From positions 1 through 64,000 of the forward strand of contig WNNJ02001868.1 of NCBI GenBank assembly GCA_012934845.2: a stretch of DNA of 64,000 bases, read 5' to 3'. This DNA comes from Pomphorhynchus laevis. Taxonomy: Eukaryota; Acanthocephala; Palaeacanthocephala; Echinorhynchida; Pomphorhynchidae. Each line of letters starts with the position of its first letter. The first letter of the stretch is position 1. The notes beneath the pieces are model-generated. The model ran no database searches. It saw only the letters and a program-made list of their open reading frames with translations, and was not told where the DNA came from. The translations under genes were made by a program, and so were the position numbers. Shown piece after piece: positions 10,771 through 22,259 of the stretch.

Positions 10771-12060
10771 TGTATCTCAAAGATTTCAAATTAAATTGCT
10801 ATTTTATATTTATCATCACAAAGAATTAAACATCAAATGCCTGGACCCGCACAATTTAACGTTACTTAAAAATCGCGTAATGAAATTGTCTAAATATCAT
10901 TATTAGTATAAATTATAAGTCCAAATCTAAAGCCCACGTCGCTAAGGTGAAATAGCTAAAGACAGCTTAGCGGCAATATGCTGATTGCTACATGTCTATC
11001 GATTTAACTGGAATTACAATATCAATGTAATCAATGGTTCAATGTTGCATGCACACCCGATAAAGCGAACTGTCGTATTGTATGATTCTAAAAATGGGGT
11101 GTATTACAATTCGAAATGAGCTGTAATTAACACTCCAAACCAAAAATTAGATTAAAAACTTTAAGAATGTATTTACACACCTTTGGTTTTGATACGCATA
11201 GGCAGTCGATCATTTAGGCTACAAGTAACAGATTGGCCGACTATTAAAAAACTTACATTCAGGGTGCTTAAAGGTGTCCACTTCCAGGAGCCGATGATCG
11301 ATAAACTGATATCCTTTTCATTTCACAATAATAAGGTTTTGAGTGAATCAAATTATAATTTATCAATACAATAATTTTTTTTTAATTTTATTATTAGATT
11401 AAAATCTTTCACAATGTATTTAAACAACTTTGATTTTGATATGCTTAACGAAAAAGCAGTTTCGATCAAGAATTATCTTTATATAGGCATATTTAAAAAC
11501 TAGTGCTAATAAAAACATTAAAAATGCTGAGGGTAGCATTTCGTAAAAGATTCCGGGCTACTAAGGAGGGAAATCCGCTAATTTTGAACAATTCTAGGCT
11601 ACATTAAATCAGCTAGGTAGTTTTCTTTTCAATTTCAAGAAACATATGACAAGTTGTATTATAAACAAGTTATAAGTTATCTAGTAACGACATTCAGCCC
11701 CATAATGTAGCCTTTGTGACGAAAATTTAAACTCCTCGTATAGTTGCAATAATTTTTAAGACTTTATTATTAACAGTGTATTTTATTACAATTTTCCATA
11801 AATTAAACTATTCAAGAATTATAATTAATTTTATATAGGCATATTTTAGAACTAGTGTTAAGGAAAACTTTTTAAAGAAGGGTTTTACATTTATTTAAAT
11901 TAAAATTCAATTGCGCAAATCACAAGTATCACCATCGGATGAGGAATAGTCCATGCGTTTTACTTATATGAGAAAGAAATTGCGTTCTCCTCTGTTAGAA
12001 TAATAAATTTATTTGAGTACCAAATAAGAATATGTTGTAATTTAGGTACAATTTCAACTC
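10771..12060. other. Upstream of PUS3, nothing firm
   Basis: 1.3 kb of moderately AT-rich sequence. It should contain the PUS3 promoter on the minus strand. Two segments repeat loosely: AATGTATTTA, then CAACTTTG or CACCTTTG and TTTTGATA near 11165 and 11410, and TTATATAGGCATATTT near 11480 and 11830. This suggests an old duplication. No ORF of note. Confidence 0.35.
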
Positions 12061-12066
12061 ACTACA

Positions 12067-12370
12067 TACGTCAGACAACGAAGCAGCATGTTTTTAACAG
12101 CTTTATAACGCATTAACGGTAAGCATCCTCAATTACAGCTAAGTGTATGGCAAACAACGATTTGTGAATCACAAACACAAGATCAAGGAGCCTAAATCTC
12201 CTGAAGCTACCCCGATCTGACAATAAAAGGGCATCTCCGAATTTCGTCGGACTCAAATGATAATTGTGTACAGAAAGTATAAAAGCACTAAGGCAAGATA
12301 AAGCACCATTTATAAGTACCAAATTGGAATAACAATAATAAAGGTCGTTTGTGAATATCTTTGCATCCAA
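12067..12370 (-). mobile_element. Fossil of a reverse-transcriptase element, C-terminal region
   Basis: The minus-strand reading contains SVHNYHLSPTKFGDALLL and then RRFRLLDLVFVIHKSLFA. These are hallmark words of a family of mobile-element proteins, common in aquatic invertebrates and flatworms, whose RT carries TTQGDPLAM (sometimes grouped near DIRS). A plus-strand relative of the same piece lies at 63.43-63.63 kb. Only a short segment of the parent element is present. It is broken and old. Confidence 0.6.
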
Positions 12371-12880
12371 AGAGGAGTCTTCTACTGACGTTATACAATT
12401 ACGAAGTAACGCCTTTTATTAGGGGGTTTCTTCTATCTGTACCTTCAACCATAATGATAATGAACGATAAAGTTCTACTCCATATCGTCAACAAGTGCAA
12501 ATTTAGTTATGTAGAGCTAAAGTAGTAGAGTAATAAATTGTGAAATTGTAAGATAAAAGTGAATTTTTAATAAATAAAGAATTTACACAAAATTGGGTCC
12601 CTTCAAATGATTTCATTAAAGTACAAGACCATTTTTTGTTAATCGATAAACATAATCTAGTGTTGGCTTATACAATGATGTAGGTCGTCTAAGAGATGCA
12701 GATGGCTAGCGAGTAATGTCAAACATCATCGCAGTTTATACTTTCCTTACAACATCACCGTAAGTTTTTGTTAACTATTTAGTTACCAATTTATTTTCTG
12801 TGATTGATATAAATGAACACCAACAAATAATAAATTTAATTATTATAAGTTTTTTAATAATTATACAACAACAATTTATT
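12371..12880. other. Gap between two retroelement remnants
   Basis: About 500 bp of unique AT-rich sequence with no ORF, repeat or RNA recognised. Confidence 0.35.
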
Positions 12881-15800
12881 GACAAGAAAAAAAGTACACA
12901 AGATTTTTATTGTCAACACTGATCTGAGGGTCAGGTCGTAGGAACAGTGTGCGAACCAAACTACTCCAGATATCACTATCATAGGCGACAGACCCAGAGT
13001 TCTCTATCAGATATCCCAAGGCGTTTTTCGGGCAGTTTCGGGATTTGATCACTCCACCGGTATCGAGGTCTACTTCGAGGTATCTTTCAACAGAGTCCAA
13101 CTGGAAAACACTCCGAGGAAGGTGATCTCTAGACATCCTCAGAACGTTTAATAGAACCTAAACTAACTTTCTTCGATGTAAAAAGGCAGCGACTTTCCTT
13201 CAAGTCCCTCCAGGATAACGGAATTCATAACCTTATCACTAATGCTACGAACAGCCACACCGCGAAGGAACCTCATTTCGGTCGCCTGTATCCGAGATAT
13301 TATCCTTTCGGTCATAACCCAAAGTTCATGACCATAGTTTCAGATAGGACAAAGATTGCGTGATAAACCGAAAGCTTTGCCCGAAGACTCAACTCCCACT
13401 TCACCATGACAGACCTGTATAAAGAACGTATTCTTGCGTTAGCTACACAAATCCGCATCTCAATATCCCTGATGTTCCTGCCGTCCCTTGAGAACAACAT
13501 CACAAGATACTTGAAGTCATCCACATCAAGAAGATTAATTTCTCCAATCCGAGTTGATATTGATACCTGAATCCGAGACGAACACATTGAGACAGTCTTG
13601 GAGGTACTATCAACATCCCCACTGCTTGGCAGTCCATCGTAAATATATCTAGCAGGCATTGTAAGTCTTCAGGACAAGCCATCAAGACAACATCATCTGC
13701 GAAAAGTAGAGATGGCATCCTGATTGAACCAAACTGAAGACCGACATCCGATAGATCAGCCTATCTCGTAATTTTGTTCAACAAGGAACAAAAGTGGAGA
13801 CAAAAGGCAACTCTGACGAAACCCAACACTTTCTGGAAATTATTCAGACTTCCAATCTCGAAAAAGAACATAACTCTAATTTATTCATACATAGAAGCAA
13901 CAGCTACCCGAAGATAGTGTGGTACTCCATAATTCTTTTGTACCTCCAACAACCTCTCTAACGGAACATAGTCGAACCTATTCTCCAAATCTACAGAGAA
14001 CATCCAGACCGGTTGAGCGAACTTCCAAGACCGTTTGAGGATAGTTGGTAAAATAACGAGCTGATCCGTAGTTCCACGACCTTGACGAAAGCCGCATTGT
14101 TCCTCTTGTAACTGTCCCTAAACTATAGGCCGTATCCTTAACTCAAGAATCATAGCAAATGAATTACCAGTTTGGCGAAGAAGAGTGATGCCGCGATAAT
14201 TGAACCACACTCTTCGGTCACATTTTTTAAAGATCGGTACCACCACCCAAGTTTGTCACTTACTATGAACCTTGCCCGACTTCCATGCAACTTTGGAGAT
14301 ATGTGTTAGCCACTTAATGATTACAACGTCAAGAGCCTTTAAAGCTACAATTTACTCCAAACGACTTGCCATTACGAAGTTTTAAATAAGAGCAATGACC
14401 TCTTCCAAATAGATGAGCTCTTCCGTTGGTTCTAAGAGCTCTACTTCTACTAGATAAGGCATATCTGCTGGATTAAGGAGACTCCTAAAATGCTCTTTCC
14501 AACAACCAAGAATTTCTTCCATGTCAGTCAGCATAGACCCTCTCTTTTCATCAAGAGTTTGATGAGTTTTCTGCTTTCCAACATGAACGTTCCTGATCGT
14601 TTTCCAGAACATCTTCGAAGCTGACCTATAATCAAGTTTTAGGTGCTCTCCAAACTTCTCCCGAGCTGACTTCTTTGCTTAGGTAACTGCTCAAGCTGAA
14701 GCTCTCTTTGCCATTCGGTACTTGTCTACTGCTTCCACTTATTTATCTGACAAAGTTCCTTATAGGCCAGCGTCTTTTGTTGGACACAATCGCTAACTGT
14801 TGGTATGCACCAAGCAGCTCGAGTATTTCACCCGCGACAAATACCTAATGTATTCGAGCCACAAATTTTCACAGTTGATTTTGCAAGCGAGGATCTGAAC
14901 ATCTCCAATTCCTGATCAATGCTCTTCACATCTTCTGGCAACCGAGAGAAATCCTCCCGGATGTAGCCAGAAAAGCGTTCTTCGACAGAAACATATGATA
15001 AACGCTCCTAGCATGATCTCACACAACGTTTGGGTTTACCAGGCTTGTCTAGCATCAGATTTTACCATAGAAGCTTACTTACTACAAGGTAGTGATCGGT
15101 TGACAGCTCAGCTCCTTTCTTCACACAAGTGTCCAGAGCATAACGTCGCAGATCAGATGTAACGATCACAAAATCGATCATTGGTCTTTCTTTGATGAGA
15201 GAATCCTAATGTTATGTACATTTATGGATCTCCTTATGCTAAAGCATGGTGTTAGTTTTACACAAATTGCTACGAGAACAAAAGTACAATAATTCAACCA
15301 TTCAGATTGAAGAGTCCGTTCCTCCCCAACACCCACTTCCAAGTGCTACTGTCGCTACTAACATGAGCATTGAAGTCACCAAATAAAACGAGGGAATCGC
15401 CAACAGGTGTACTATCAAGCATCGCCTGAAGATCTTCCAAGAAGACTGTGTATTCCGAGATAATGTTGGGAGCATATGCACATAAAACAGTTATTAACTG
15501 TCCCTCTTTGACTAAAAGTCTCAGAGACTTCAGCTTTTCGTTAAGTGAGTTAAACCTCTCTCTATCACGAACGACAATCGGGGACTTGTAAAGAATTGCT
15601 ACAGCCGCCTGCCGTCGCTTTCCGTTAGTAACTCCCGAATAGTTCAAGGTCCAACCTCGATCCACAAGTTAAGTTCCAATTTCAGAATAGTGAAGAGAAG
15701 TCACTTGGACTATTTCTTGACCGAAGCGAACCATCTCTTCTACTAATTCTGGTTCCTTCTTCGCCAGTTAGATAACATTCCACGTTCCTACATGATTGCA

Positions 15801-16225
15801 AGTCCGCTTCGGATGTTGATGCCTCTTTCTTAGTCTCCGCACAACTGCCTGGTCACACAGCACCCGACAATGAAAACTTCTCATGTCAGTGGTAGTTGAC
15901 CATTGCTCTTCAAACTTAATCTATATTTTGTAAATTTGTTGCTTGCCATTTTCATTGTCTTGGTTTGTTTGTTCGGATATCTCCCGTTCCCGATATCCTT
16001 TGATGATCCAACATCGCTACTGTAAGGAAACATGTCTTCGAGACTCTCTTCCAACTTTTCGTCCATTGTCCAATCTGCTGTTGGAGTCATCGGAGTGATT
16101 TTGTTTGTTAAGCTATCTCCCGTTCACAATATCCTTTGATGATCCAACATCGCTACTGTAAGGAAACAGTCATTCGTGATTCTCTTCCGCCTTTTCGTCC
16201 ATTGTCCAATCCGAGATTGGAATTA
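12880..16225 (-). mobile_element. LINE with AP endonuclease and RT, nearly full length, degraded
   Basis: Read right to left. 15294-15665 is an AP-endonuclease segment: RRQAAVAILYKSP, the sequence AYAPNIISEY, and the catalytic-site word LFGDFNAHV followed by WVLGRNGLFNLN. 14382-14612 covers the linker (MFWKTIRNVHVGKQ). 13500-13718 holds the RT active site SLLFADDVVLMA (ADD present). 13312-13659 has the post-RT word FKYLVMLFSRDGR followed by IRSLYRSVMVKWELS. 12876-13136 is the 3' tail. Length (3.3 kb) is that of a small LINE in the RTE/Rex-like range. Several frame changes and stops separate the pieces, so it is inactive. The 5' end carries a duplicated monomer (see next entry). There are no signs of host use. 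Confidence 0.8.
15966..16225 (-). repeat. Two tandem ~130-bp monomers at the LINE 5' end
   Basis: The words TATCCTTTGATGATCCAACA, CGCTACTGTAAGGAAACA and TTTTCGTCCATTGTCCAATC occur at about 15991-16079 and again at 16128-16209 in the same order. Tandem 5' monomers are known as internal promoters in some LINEs; here that role is an inference. The junction is a TTTGTTTG stretch. Confidence 0.75.
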
Positions 16226-17045
16226 TCATAGGGATCTGTGATAGTTTATGGAAAGACTATCCCTACTGCTGATACAAGCTGACTAATTATTTAGACGTTG
16301 ATCAACTAATGTCGTACATACGTCGCCTTGGCCGCTTCAAGAAGAGGCTAATTGGCAATATGTGCTAAATGTAATTTTAATATATCTATAAAAATTATAG
16401 ATATATAAAATTGCATATATTAATCACAGTTTGTTAATATTAAAAGCAATGAATTAAAGGGTCAGGTGGTAAAGTACACTAAAAAACAACAGTCTACTAT
16501 AAATGTTGTTAATTAACGAATAACAAATAAATTAACTATTAATATATTAATACATTAACTATTAATTATATTTAATATTACCTGTTAATATTTAATTATC
16601 GCTTAATCAAAAATATTTTGTAATTACGGTCAAATAATTTGATCATTATTTGTGATCAGCAAATCAATTGCTGTCATTTTTAAATTACAAAACAAATAAT
16701 TGTTTAATCAATACATTGAACGACATCCATTTACATAAAAAATATCGTTTTATGCAAATTTTTGACATTCGATTAATCAAGCATTTTCAAGCATCTAGTA
16801 AAATCATACAAAATAAAGCATAAATCAAGTATATGTTTAGCTCGGACCACAGGTTCGCTAAACCTGTAAGCAGTTTATAACCGTACCTCTAAGGTTGCAA
16901 TGTAATTCAAAAAATTCAAAGAGTTCGAACGAACCCTTCATCTTTCGAATTTATGAAAGGATTTTCTTTTTTAATCAGCAACGATTCAAAGATTCAGAGG
17001 TTGTCGACTTAACCATCGTGTTTTAGTGTCTTTGTATTTACATGG

Positions 17046-17243
17046 ATGAACTGTGTGGTCGGAATCTTACTGTGTTCAACTTATAAGAATTGTGTGATGA
17101 TCATTGTGATTTTTATCATCATTTTATACTATACTTTGGTAATATTTATATTTTGGAGAATCGCTGAATTAAAAAGACATGCTTACTCCATATATACAAA
17201 CTGTTTGTTCTTCAAAGACAAACAGTTTATCTATAAAGAATAG
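17046..17243 (+). CDS. Small ORF with one hydrophobic segment, doubtful
   Basis: A 65-codon ORF. Residues 4-38 are strongly hydrophobic (for example IVIFIIILYYTLVIFIFW), enough for one membrane helix, and the remainder is basic. Such hydrophobicity is expected by chance in T-rich sequence, and no homologue is recognised. Its 3' end overlaps the perfect hairpin at 17198-17228. It is probably not a gene. Confidence 0.15.
   Translation: MNCVVGILLCSTYKNCVMIIVIFIIILYYTLVIFIFWRIAELKRHAYSIYTNCLFFKDKQFIYKE
17198..17228. other. Perfect 11-bp hairpin
   Basis: AAACTGTTTGT and ACAAACAGTTT are exact inverted arms around a 9-base loop. This is longer than expected for random AT-rich DNA of this size. Function unknown. 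Confidence 0.6.
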
Positions 17244-18133
17244 ATTCCTATATCTTTATAATACTATTAACTCATGTTTGATGATACATATGCGTCTAAT
17301 AAGTTATTAAACATGCTCTCTAACTTTAAAGTTCATTAAAATCGCACAGTTTAAGCCTTAATCTCAGATGTGATAGACAAAATATCAAGTTTGCAAAGTC
17401 GGGATTTAAGGACATTACATTTTAGATATTTCTTTAACACCCGTTCTTTAGTCTCGGTTAGTATAATACTATTTAGTATTATAATACCATTTATAATACT
17501 ATTATAATACTATTAACAAAGTTGGATTAACCTAAGATCAGTTTTATAAAGATGATCATAACTTGTGGAAGACTGAACTCTACGGTGCGCCGGTGTAATT
17601 AATCTTTGGGAATGTAAATCTTTAAACATGTAAACCTTAAAAAATGAAAGTACCACTTTACAAGCCAGGATATATGTACAAACTACATAAAAGTTGATTG
17701 AATTTACAAACGTCTATGAGCCATTCGAAACGTCCATCACGTTTCCACCTGATACGTCTATGAGTGCTATCTTGTTTTGATGTACAAATTAGGACAACAA
17801 ATCATTTGTAATAAGTTAAAGAATTCGACTAAATTTGTAAAAATATTTTTAAAAAAGCCTTTAATTCAGTGAAAATATAAAACAGCAGACGTGTATGATG
17901 ATCGTGTGATAACTTCAAAAGAATCGAAACTAGCCTCTATTTTGAATAAGTATTCGCCGACGAAGTTCAATCAACATTAAGAGATAAGTAAGCATCATTG
18001 TTTCAATAGCAACAAAAGTTGTCTATCAAGTCGAATGATACTAGATGATTTAGGAGTAAAACGAATGTTAAATTTTTTATAGAAAATGTTAATACATGCT
18101 AATATCTAAAAAGTTTACTGAAAGAGATCAACA

Positions 18134-18277
18134 TTAGTCAACATCAATGCTGTCTTTACATAAATAATTCGAATGAGTATGCGTTTGATGTAACATCATC
18201 CCGAGAAGGCTGTTTCGTCTGGCCATACATTGAGAAAGCTGATCGCGTCGCTCGTTGAGTTCTTCAATTTTCATATA
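18134..18277 (-). CDS. CXXC1: CXXC1 (CFP1) last exon
   Basis: 48 codons ending at TAA (18134-18136). CFP1 binds unmethylated CpG and recruits the SET1/COMPASS H3K4 methyltransferase. The exon reads MKIEELNERRDQLSQ and then ARRNSLLGMMLHQTHTHSNYL. Human CXXC1 ends YKLDELFEQERNVRTAMTNR, then AGLLALMLHQTIQHDPL, giving the same helix and the signature MLHQT. The acceptor is an AG right before 18277. The previous exon ends in phase 0, so the frame is continuous. The C-terminus is slightly shorter than in human. Confidence 0.95.
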   Translation of the reverse strand, partial: YMKIEELNERRDQLSQCMARRNSLLGMMLHQTHTHSNYLCKDSIDVD

Positions 18278-18995
18278 CTAAACAACAAATTTAAAAATAA
18301 AGAACTCAACCAGGTTTATAATATCAGAATAGAGCAGAGAATAAAAAACTATCTGCTCTGCTTAAAATTCTCTGCTTTAGTAAAAACTCTCTGTTATTAA
18401 GTTATAAAACTTATCAGCGGTGAGGAATTGATGTAAAATAAAAATAAAGTCAAACGAATTGATGCCCAGCAATACGAAATTAATCAAAATCAGCTCATAA
18501 TTGTCTATATATTAAAAATGACTTTAATATTATGATATTTTAATTGAAAGTTTCATTCAATAAACTCATAGTCTATTAAAGTATAAATCTATCACACTAG
18601 AAAAAGAGCTATTGCAAAAGTCGAAAATTTGTAAAAATAAATGATTTTGATTTGTAATTTTGAAGAGGGATCAATCAAAACATAAATTATTTTTATAATT
18701 CGTTAGCTAATATTAGCTCAGAAGAAAAACACAACTCAATTTATTCATGAATTTCGATGAAGAACTTGTGCGTTTTATAGCGAAATATAAAATTTCTATT
18801 TTGATCGCCTCAAGTATTCAAATTCGAAGATTTGTTTCAACTCTATTAGATTCCACAACGATTGGTCAACAGTTAAATACATTCAAGTATTGTTAAATTG
18901 AATATATTGGTGATTTTTACAAAGAACTCTTCATATTAGTAAATAAAAGAATCACCATTAGAAACGGTAATATCTATAATTTTAATGAGACTTAC
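18278..18995 (-). other. CXXC1 last intron
   Basis: 718 bp, GT-AG, AT-rich. The words TAAAAACTATCTGCTCTGC and CTCTGCTTTAGTAAAAACTC near 18340-18390 repeat a CTCTGCT motif locally. No element recognised. Confidence 0.5.
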
Positions 18996-19157
18996 CTGAC
19001 GTAAACGAATCAAATCAATCTCTGCAGCACAGAGCTTTTCCCATTTGTAATGTTTCGCACAACATGATTTTCTAAGTGTACAGAGTTCATAATCATTTGT
19101 TGAAAAAAAGTCAGCAACTAGCGGGCGTCCACATGCTTCGTTTTCTAATAATTGGAT
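18996..19157 (-). CDS. CXXC1: CXXC1 penultimate exon, Cys-rich C-terminal domain
   Basis: 54 codons, AG before and GTAAGT after. It reads NEACGRPLVADFF, then CTLRKSCCAKHYKWEKL and AAEIDLIRLRQ. Human CXXC1 has DEVCGCPLVRDVF, then CRLPKRQCNRHYCWEKL and RAEVDLERVR. The Cys/His positions of the CpG-binding protein C-terminal domain (zf-CpG_bind_C) are kept except that the second Cys of CGC is Arg here. The exon starts in phase 0, matching the donor at 31545, 12.4 kb away. Confidence 0.96.
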
Positions 19158-19340
19158 CTAAATATTTGAAGCAAATAATTATAAACGGATTTTAATTTAA
19201 TGATGGATGGTAAAAAGGTAATAATTTGCAAATATTAAGAAACAACTCTTGTATTATCAGGTTTTACAACTACCAAATTTAACACATTAAGATATTTAAA
19301 TTCTGCACATTTATTTGATTTAAAGTGCAATATTTGAAAA

Positions 19341-19993
19341 CCCGTAAATGGAAGATATTTATTCATCTTATTATAAAGTTAAGTAGGATTCAGAAACTCT
19401 AACAATAAAGGGATAATTTGGCGTATCTCTTTTACGGATGACAAATTTTACACATTAAGAGATGCCAAAGTTTACACATTATTCTTGGCCCGGGGACAAC
19501 TCATCACATAACGAGCTGTATCAAACTTGTATTTCGTTATTTAAGAACTCGTCCCAGAACTAACTAACGAACGAAACTAATATTTGTATAAACTGACTAC
19601 TCGAACATTATCCTATCAATCTAAAACTAACTAATTAAGAAATACGGTCTAAAAGATAGAGAGAAGCTTAAATTAAACAGATATATTAATATTATCTCGA
19701 TTTTATTGAGAAGTACACATGATTTAAAACTGATTTAACCATTAATAAATTAATGGTTATTGAATAATTTATTTGTTCCGGGTGTAATTAAGTTTCTTTA
19801 AAGAAATTCGTTGAAAAAGAATGAAGGACGAGTTATCCCAAAATAAACGAAATACGAGTATGAAGCATCTCGTACTAAGATGAGTTGTCCCTAACCAATT
19901 ATCCTTACTAAAATTTTTATATTTAAATCCCCGTAAATGAAAGATATTTACCGATCCAATTGTAAAGTTAAGTAGCATTTAGAAATTCTAGGA
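19341..19993. repeat. Pair of direct repeats enclosing inverted arms
   Basis: A ~60-bp segment beginning CCCGTAAATG and running through GTTAAGTAGGATTCAGAAAC occurs at 19341-19400 and, with about 80% identity, at 19930-19990. Between them are inverted arms: GGGGACAACTCATC followed by CTTGTATTTCGTTA at 19492-19545, and the reverse of the same words at about 19805-19895. The layout fits a foldback/MITE-type insertion or an old segmental duplication. No ORF is present. It lies in a CXXC1 intron. Confidence 0.55.
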
Positions 19994-20072
19994 ACAATCA
20001 TAACTAAATAATTAATTAAATATTTAAATATTATAACATTAAGATTAAACAATTTACGATATTTGGAAAATC

Positions 20073-21319
20073 GGTTCTTTATGGTTTCATGCCGTTTTTG
20101 ACATTTCATGCCGTTTTTGATATTTAATGCCGTTTTTGATATTTCATTCATGTTTTGAGAAATTATACAAAGAGAAGAAAAATAAAATGTAAATAATATA
20201 AAGAAAAACATACAAATTTAAATTAAAAGGCTTATTTAATCATACAAAGAAGACAGCAATATTAAAATATGATTGAACCTTTTTCTCTTAATGGGATTCT
20301 TCTTTTGAAACATGAATTACACCAGGTAACCTTCCAAATATTAACCTCCCGTATTGTGACTTCAACTTCTTTTTGGCGTGAAGCCATAAATTCTCGATGT
20401 TCTGGGTATGAACCATAGGATATTCTGGGGAAACAAAATTATAAGAGTGGTTAACACTTTTATGTTCAAAGTCACAACTATCTCCTAGTCGGGCATACGA
20501 CCTCCACTTATCACTTATTATTAAAGTCACCGGAGCTATAAAGGTTTCTATAATAGGTATTAAAGTCGAAGCATTCCTATCTGGCACCGGAACAAGAATA
20601 CATTATCTTATTCCTCTTTCCATGAGACAAAAAGCCCATTGAGCATCTACATGGCAGCCTGCATTATACTTCCGTCTAAAAAATAAAGACTATTCTATCT
20701 CTACCACTGTAGGCCAGCCATTGGCATTTATACCTCCATTTCTTGTATTACAATCATAAAGGGCCTACTGGCACACGTCTCTACACATTAAACACCACTC
20801 TGAAACAGTATTTTTATTAAGTTTTATAAAAGAATAAATGGAGTTTTGCATATCATCCTTGGCCCACAAAAAGAAAAACTGCAAGATATCTTCGAAGAAT
20901 TTTTTAAAATTCTGTAAAAAAAGCTCATGCCTCACAGACAATTCTTTTCTATGAGATGAAGTTTTGCATACCCATATATATCCATATATGACACCCTTCT
21001 TTTTGATCAGAGTCATATTGAGCCCACAACTCCACACTCCTGAATTCTTTATCAGCCCCAAAGACACAATGTTTTGCAATACTTCCAGTTAAGTACCTTC
21101 AAATATAGATTTGAACCTTGTATTGTAAAAATCTATCTCTAAGATATCATCAGCAGATCTTATTGAGCCCTCATCCTCCTCAAAATCGATTGTTGTTGTT
21201 CTTGATATTCTCATCTAAAAGGATGCGATTATTGTTGTTCTTGATATTCTCATCAAAAACGGCATGAAATATCAAAAACGGAATGAAATATCAAACACGG
21301 CATGAAAACATAAAGAACC
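20073..21319 (-). mobile_element. Merlin DNA transposon, full length with TIRs and TSD
   Basis: A 1247-bp element. The inverted ends start GGTTCTTTATGGTTTCATGC at left and read GGTTCTTTATGTTTTCATGC on the opposite strand at right. Each TIR (about 75 bp) consists of three direct copies of a ~20-bp word, CATGCCGTTTTTGATATTT. The flanking 8 bp are GGAAAATC (20065-20072) and AGAAAATC (21320-21327), a target duplication with one mismatch; Merlin elements make 8-9 bp duplications. The inside encodes an ISXO2/IS1595-like transposase on the minus strand. It lies in the CXXC1 intron 19158-31544. Transposase decay shows it is no longer autonomous. Confidence 0.88.
20288..21110 (-). pseudogene. Merlin (ISXO2-like DDE) transposase, inactivated
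   Basis: The N-terminal part (20765-21079) ends VSEWCLMCRDVCQ, the usual helix-turn-helix end of Merlin transposases. The middle reads GGINANGWPTVVEIE, a stop, then SLFFRRKYNAGC. The family has VEIDESLFxxRKYNRG, so the first catalytic Asp is replaced by Glu and the next codon is a stop. The C-terminal part (20288-20587) is PDRNASTLIPIIE, then IISDKWRSYARL with the second Asp, then VNHSYNFVSPE and HTQNIENLWLHAKKKLK with the third acidic residue. About three in-frame stops fall between the two open parts. The element is dead but well preserved, suggesting a fairly recent family. Confidence 0.88.
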
Positions 21320-21411
21320 AGAAAATCATTTATAATAATATAGAAATTAAATATAACTATATTTAATTGCGTGAGCAGACAAAACAGCTGCATGGCTATA
21401 GTCTTGTATGT

Positions 21412-21413
<2 letters not shown>

Positions 21414-21490
<77 letters not shown>
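21414..21490. repeat. (TA)n microsatellite, ~38 repeats
   Basis: An uninterrupted TA run. Open frames here that read as Ile-Tyr repeats on both strands are artefacts of the dinucleotide. Confidence 0.98.
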
Positions 21491-21492
<2 letters not shown>

Positions 21493-21689
21493 CGGTATTG
21501 CTCGAGATTGCGAATAGCAATTCTTTCCGTATATTTAAGTAAGTGTTCGAATCGAGCATATTCTTAAGTCTGCAAACTCTCGTCACTCCTAGACGGTCAT
21601 GTGATAGCCGGCAGCCATCGTCAGTAAGATGAACTATCACACGCCGTTTCGGCTGCCTCTGTGACATTGTGAAAATGCATTTCCGACAT

Positions 21690-21878
21690 CTAGCTTAAAT
21701 TGTTGGTGGCGTTAGCTCTTAAATCCAACAATTTGCAATGCAGACCATCATAAACAACCAGAGGATCAAACTTTCGGATGCTTGACTGTAAGAAACCGAG
21801 ATTGAGTGGATCAATTCTTTCTATGTAATCATAAAAGTTTCGTTTGAATCGGTATTGCTCAGTTGTGAATGCATTGTA
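21690..21878 (-). CDS. Unassigned exon-like ORF
   Basis: 63 codons with balanced composition in an AT-rich surround, ending in TAG. Segments are TEQYRFKRNFYDYIERIDPL, then NLGFLQSSIRKFDPL and VVYDGLHCKLLDLRANA. An in-frame stop lies six bases upstream of its first codon, and an AG at 21858-21859 (after a CTAAAC branch-point-like word) could open it as a terminal exon. The protein is not recognised. The word ATCGGTATTGCTC occurs both at 21491 and at 21848 as a direct repeat flanking the block, so it may instead be a fragment of an unidentified element. It lies in the large CXXC1 intron, same strand, but does not match any CXXC1 region. Confidence 0.3.
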   Translation of the reverse strand, partial: YNAFTTEQYRFKRNFYDYIERIDPLNLGFLQSSIRKFDPLVVYDGLHCKLLDLRANATNNLS

Positions 21879-22163
21879 GGTTTAGAAGTAGACATATAAT
21901 ACGATAAATAATCCAGATATAAACATATATTTTGATCAATTTAAAAAAAGCCTTAGTAAGATTCACTTTCAGAGCTCTTATTTACTAAAATATCATCAAT
22001 GTACTGTAATAGTAATCAATGACTAGCCATATATTTTCTCAAGATCCCATTATTTAGTTTAATAAAGTAGCAAACATTATTCCAATCGCAATGTAGCCAC
22101 ATTTGTTCATCATATCTTAAATAAGGATCGATTTAGCACGTAAATCATTAATAAATAATTAAT

Positions 22164-22245
22164 GGAGCTGGATCAAAGAAAATAAGAATTTGTATTTGAT
22201 ATTTGGCTAACTTCTGTTAGCATCTTCAGAAAATTGCAATAAGAA
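22164..22245. mobile_element. Half copy of the 202-bp MITE
   Basis: It begins GGAGCTGGATCAAAGAAAAT and continues with TTTGATATTTGGCTAACTTC and CATCTTCAGAAAATTG, matching the left arm of the MITE at 9934. The right arm is missing. The sequence immediately left (ATTAATAAATAATTAAT) also matches the other copy. Confidence 0.6.
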
Positions 22246-22259
22246 GTAAAGTAAGAAGT

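Larger units (their letters stand above)
16226..18133. other. AT-rich intergenic region downstream of CXXC1
   Basis: 1.9 kb between the LINE and the CXXC1 stop codon. It should contain the CXXC1 3' UTR at its right end. Apart from the small ORF and hairpin described separately, I recognise nothing. 16540-16600 and 17455-17515 are low-complexity AATA/TATT runs. Confidence 0.35.

Noticed and set aside
21347-21667. ORFs with long Ile-Tyr runs (also at 45418-45686)
   Set aside because: They are translations of (TA)n microsatellites joined to chance flanks.
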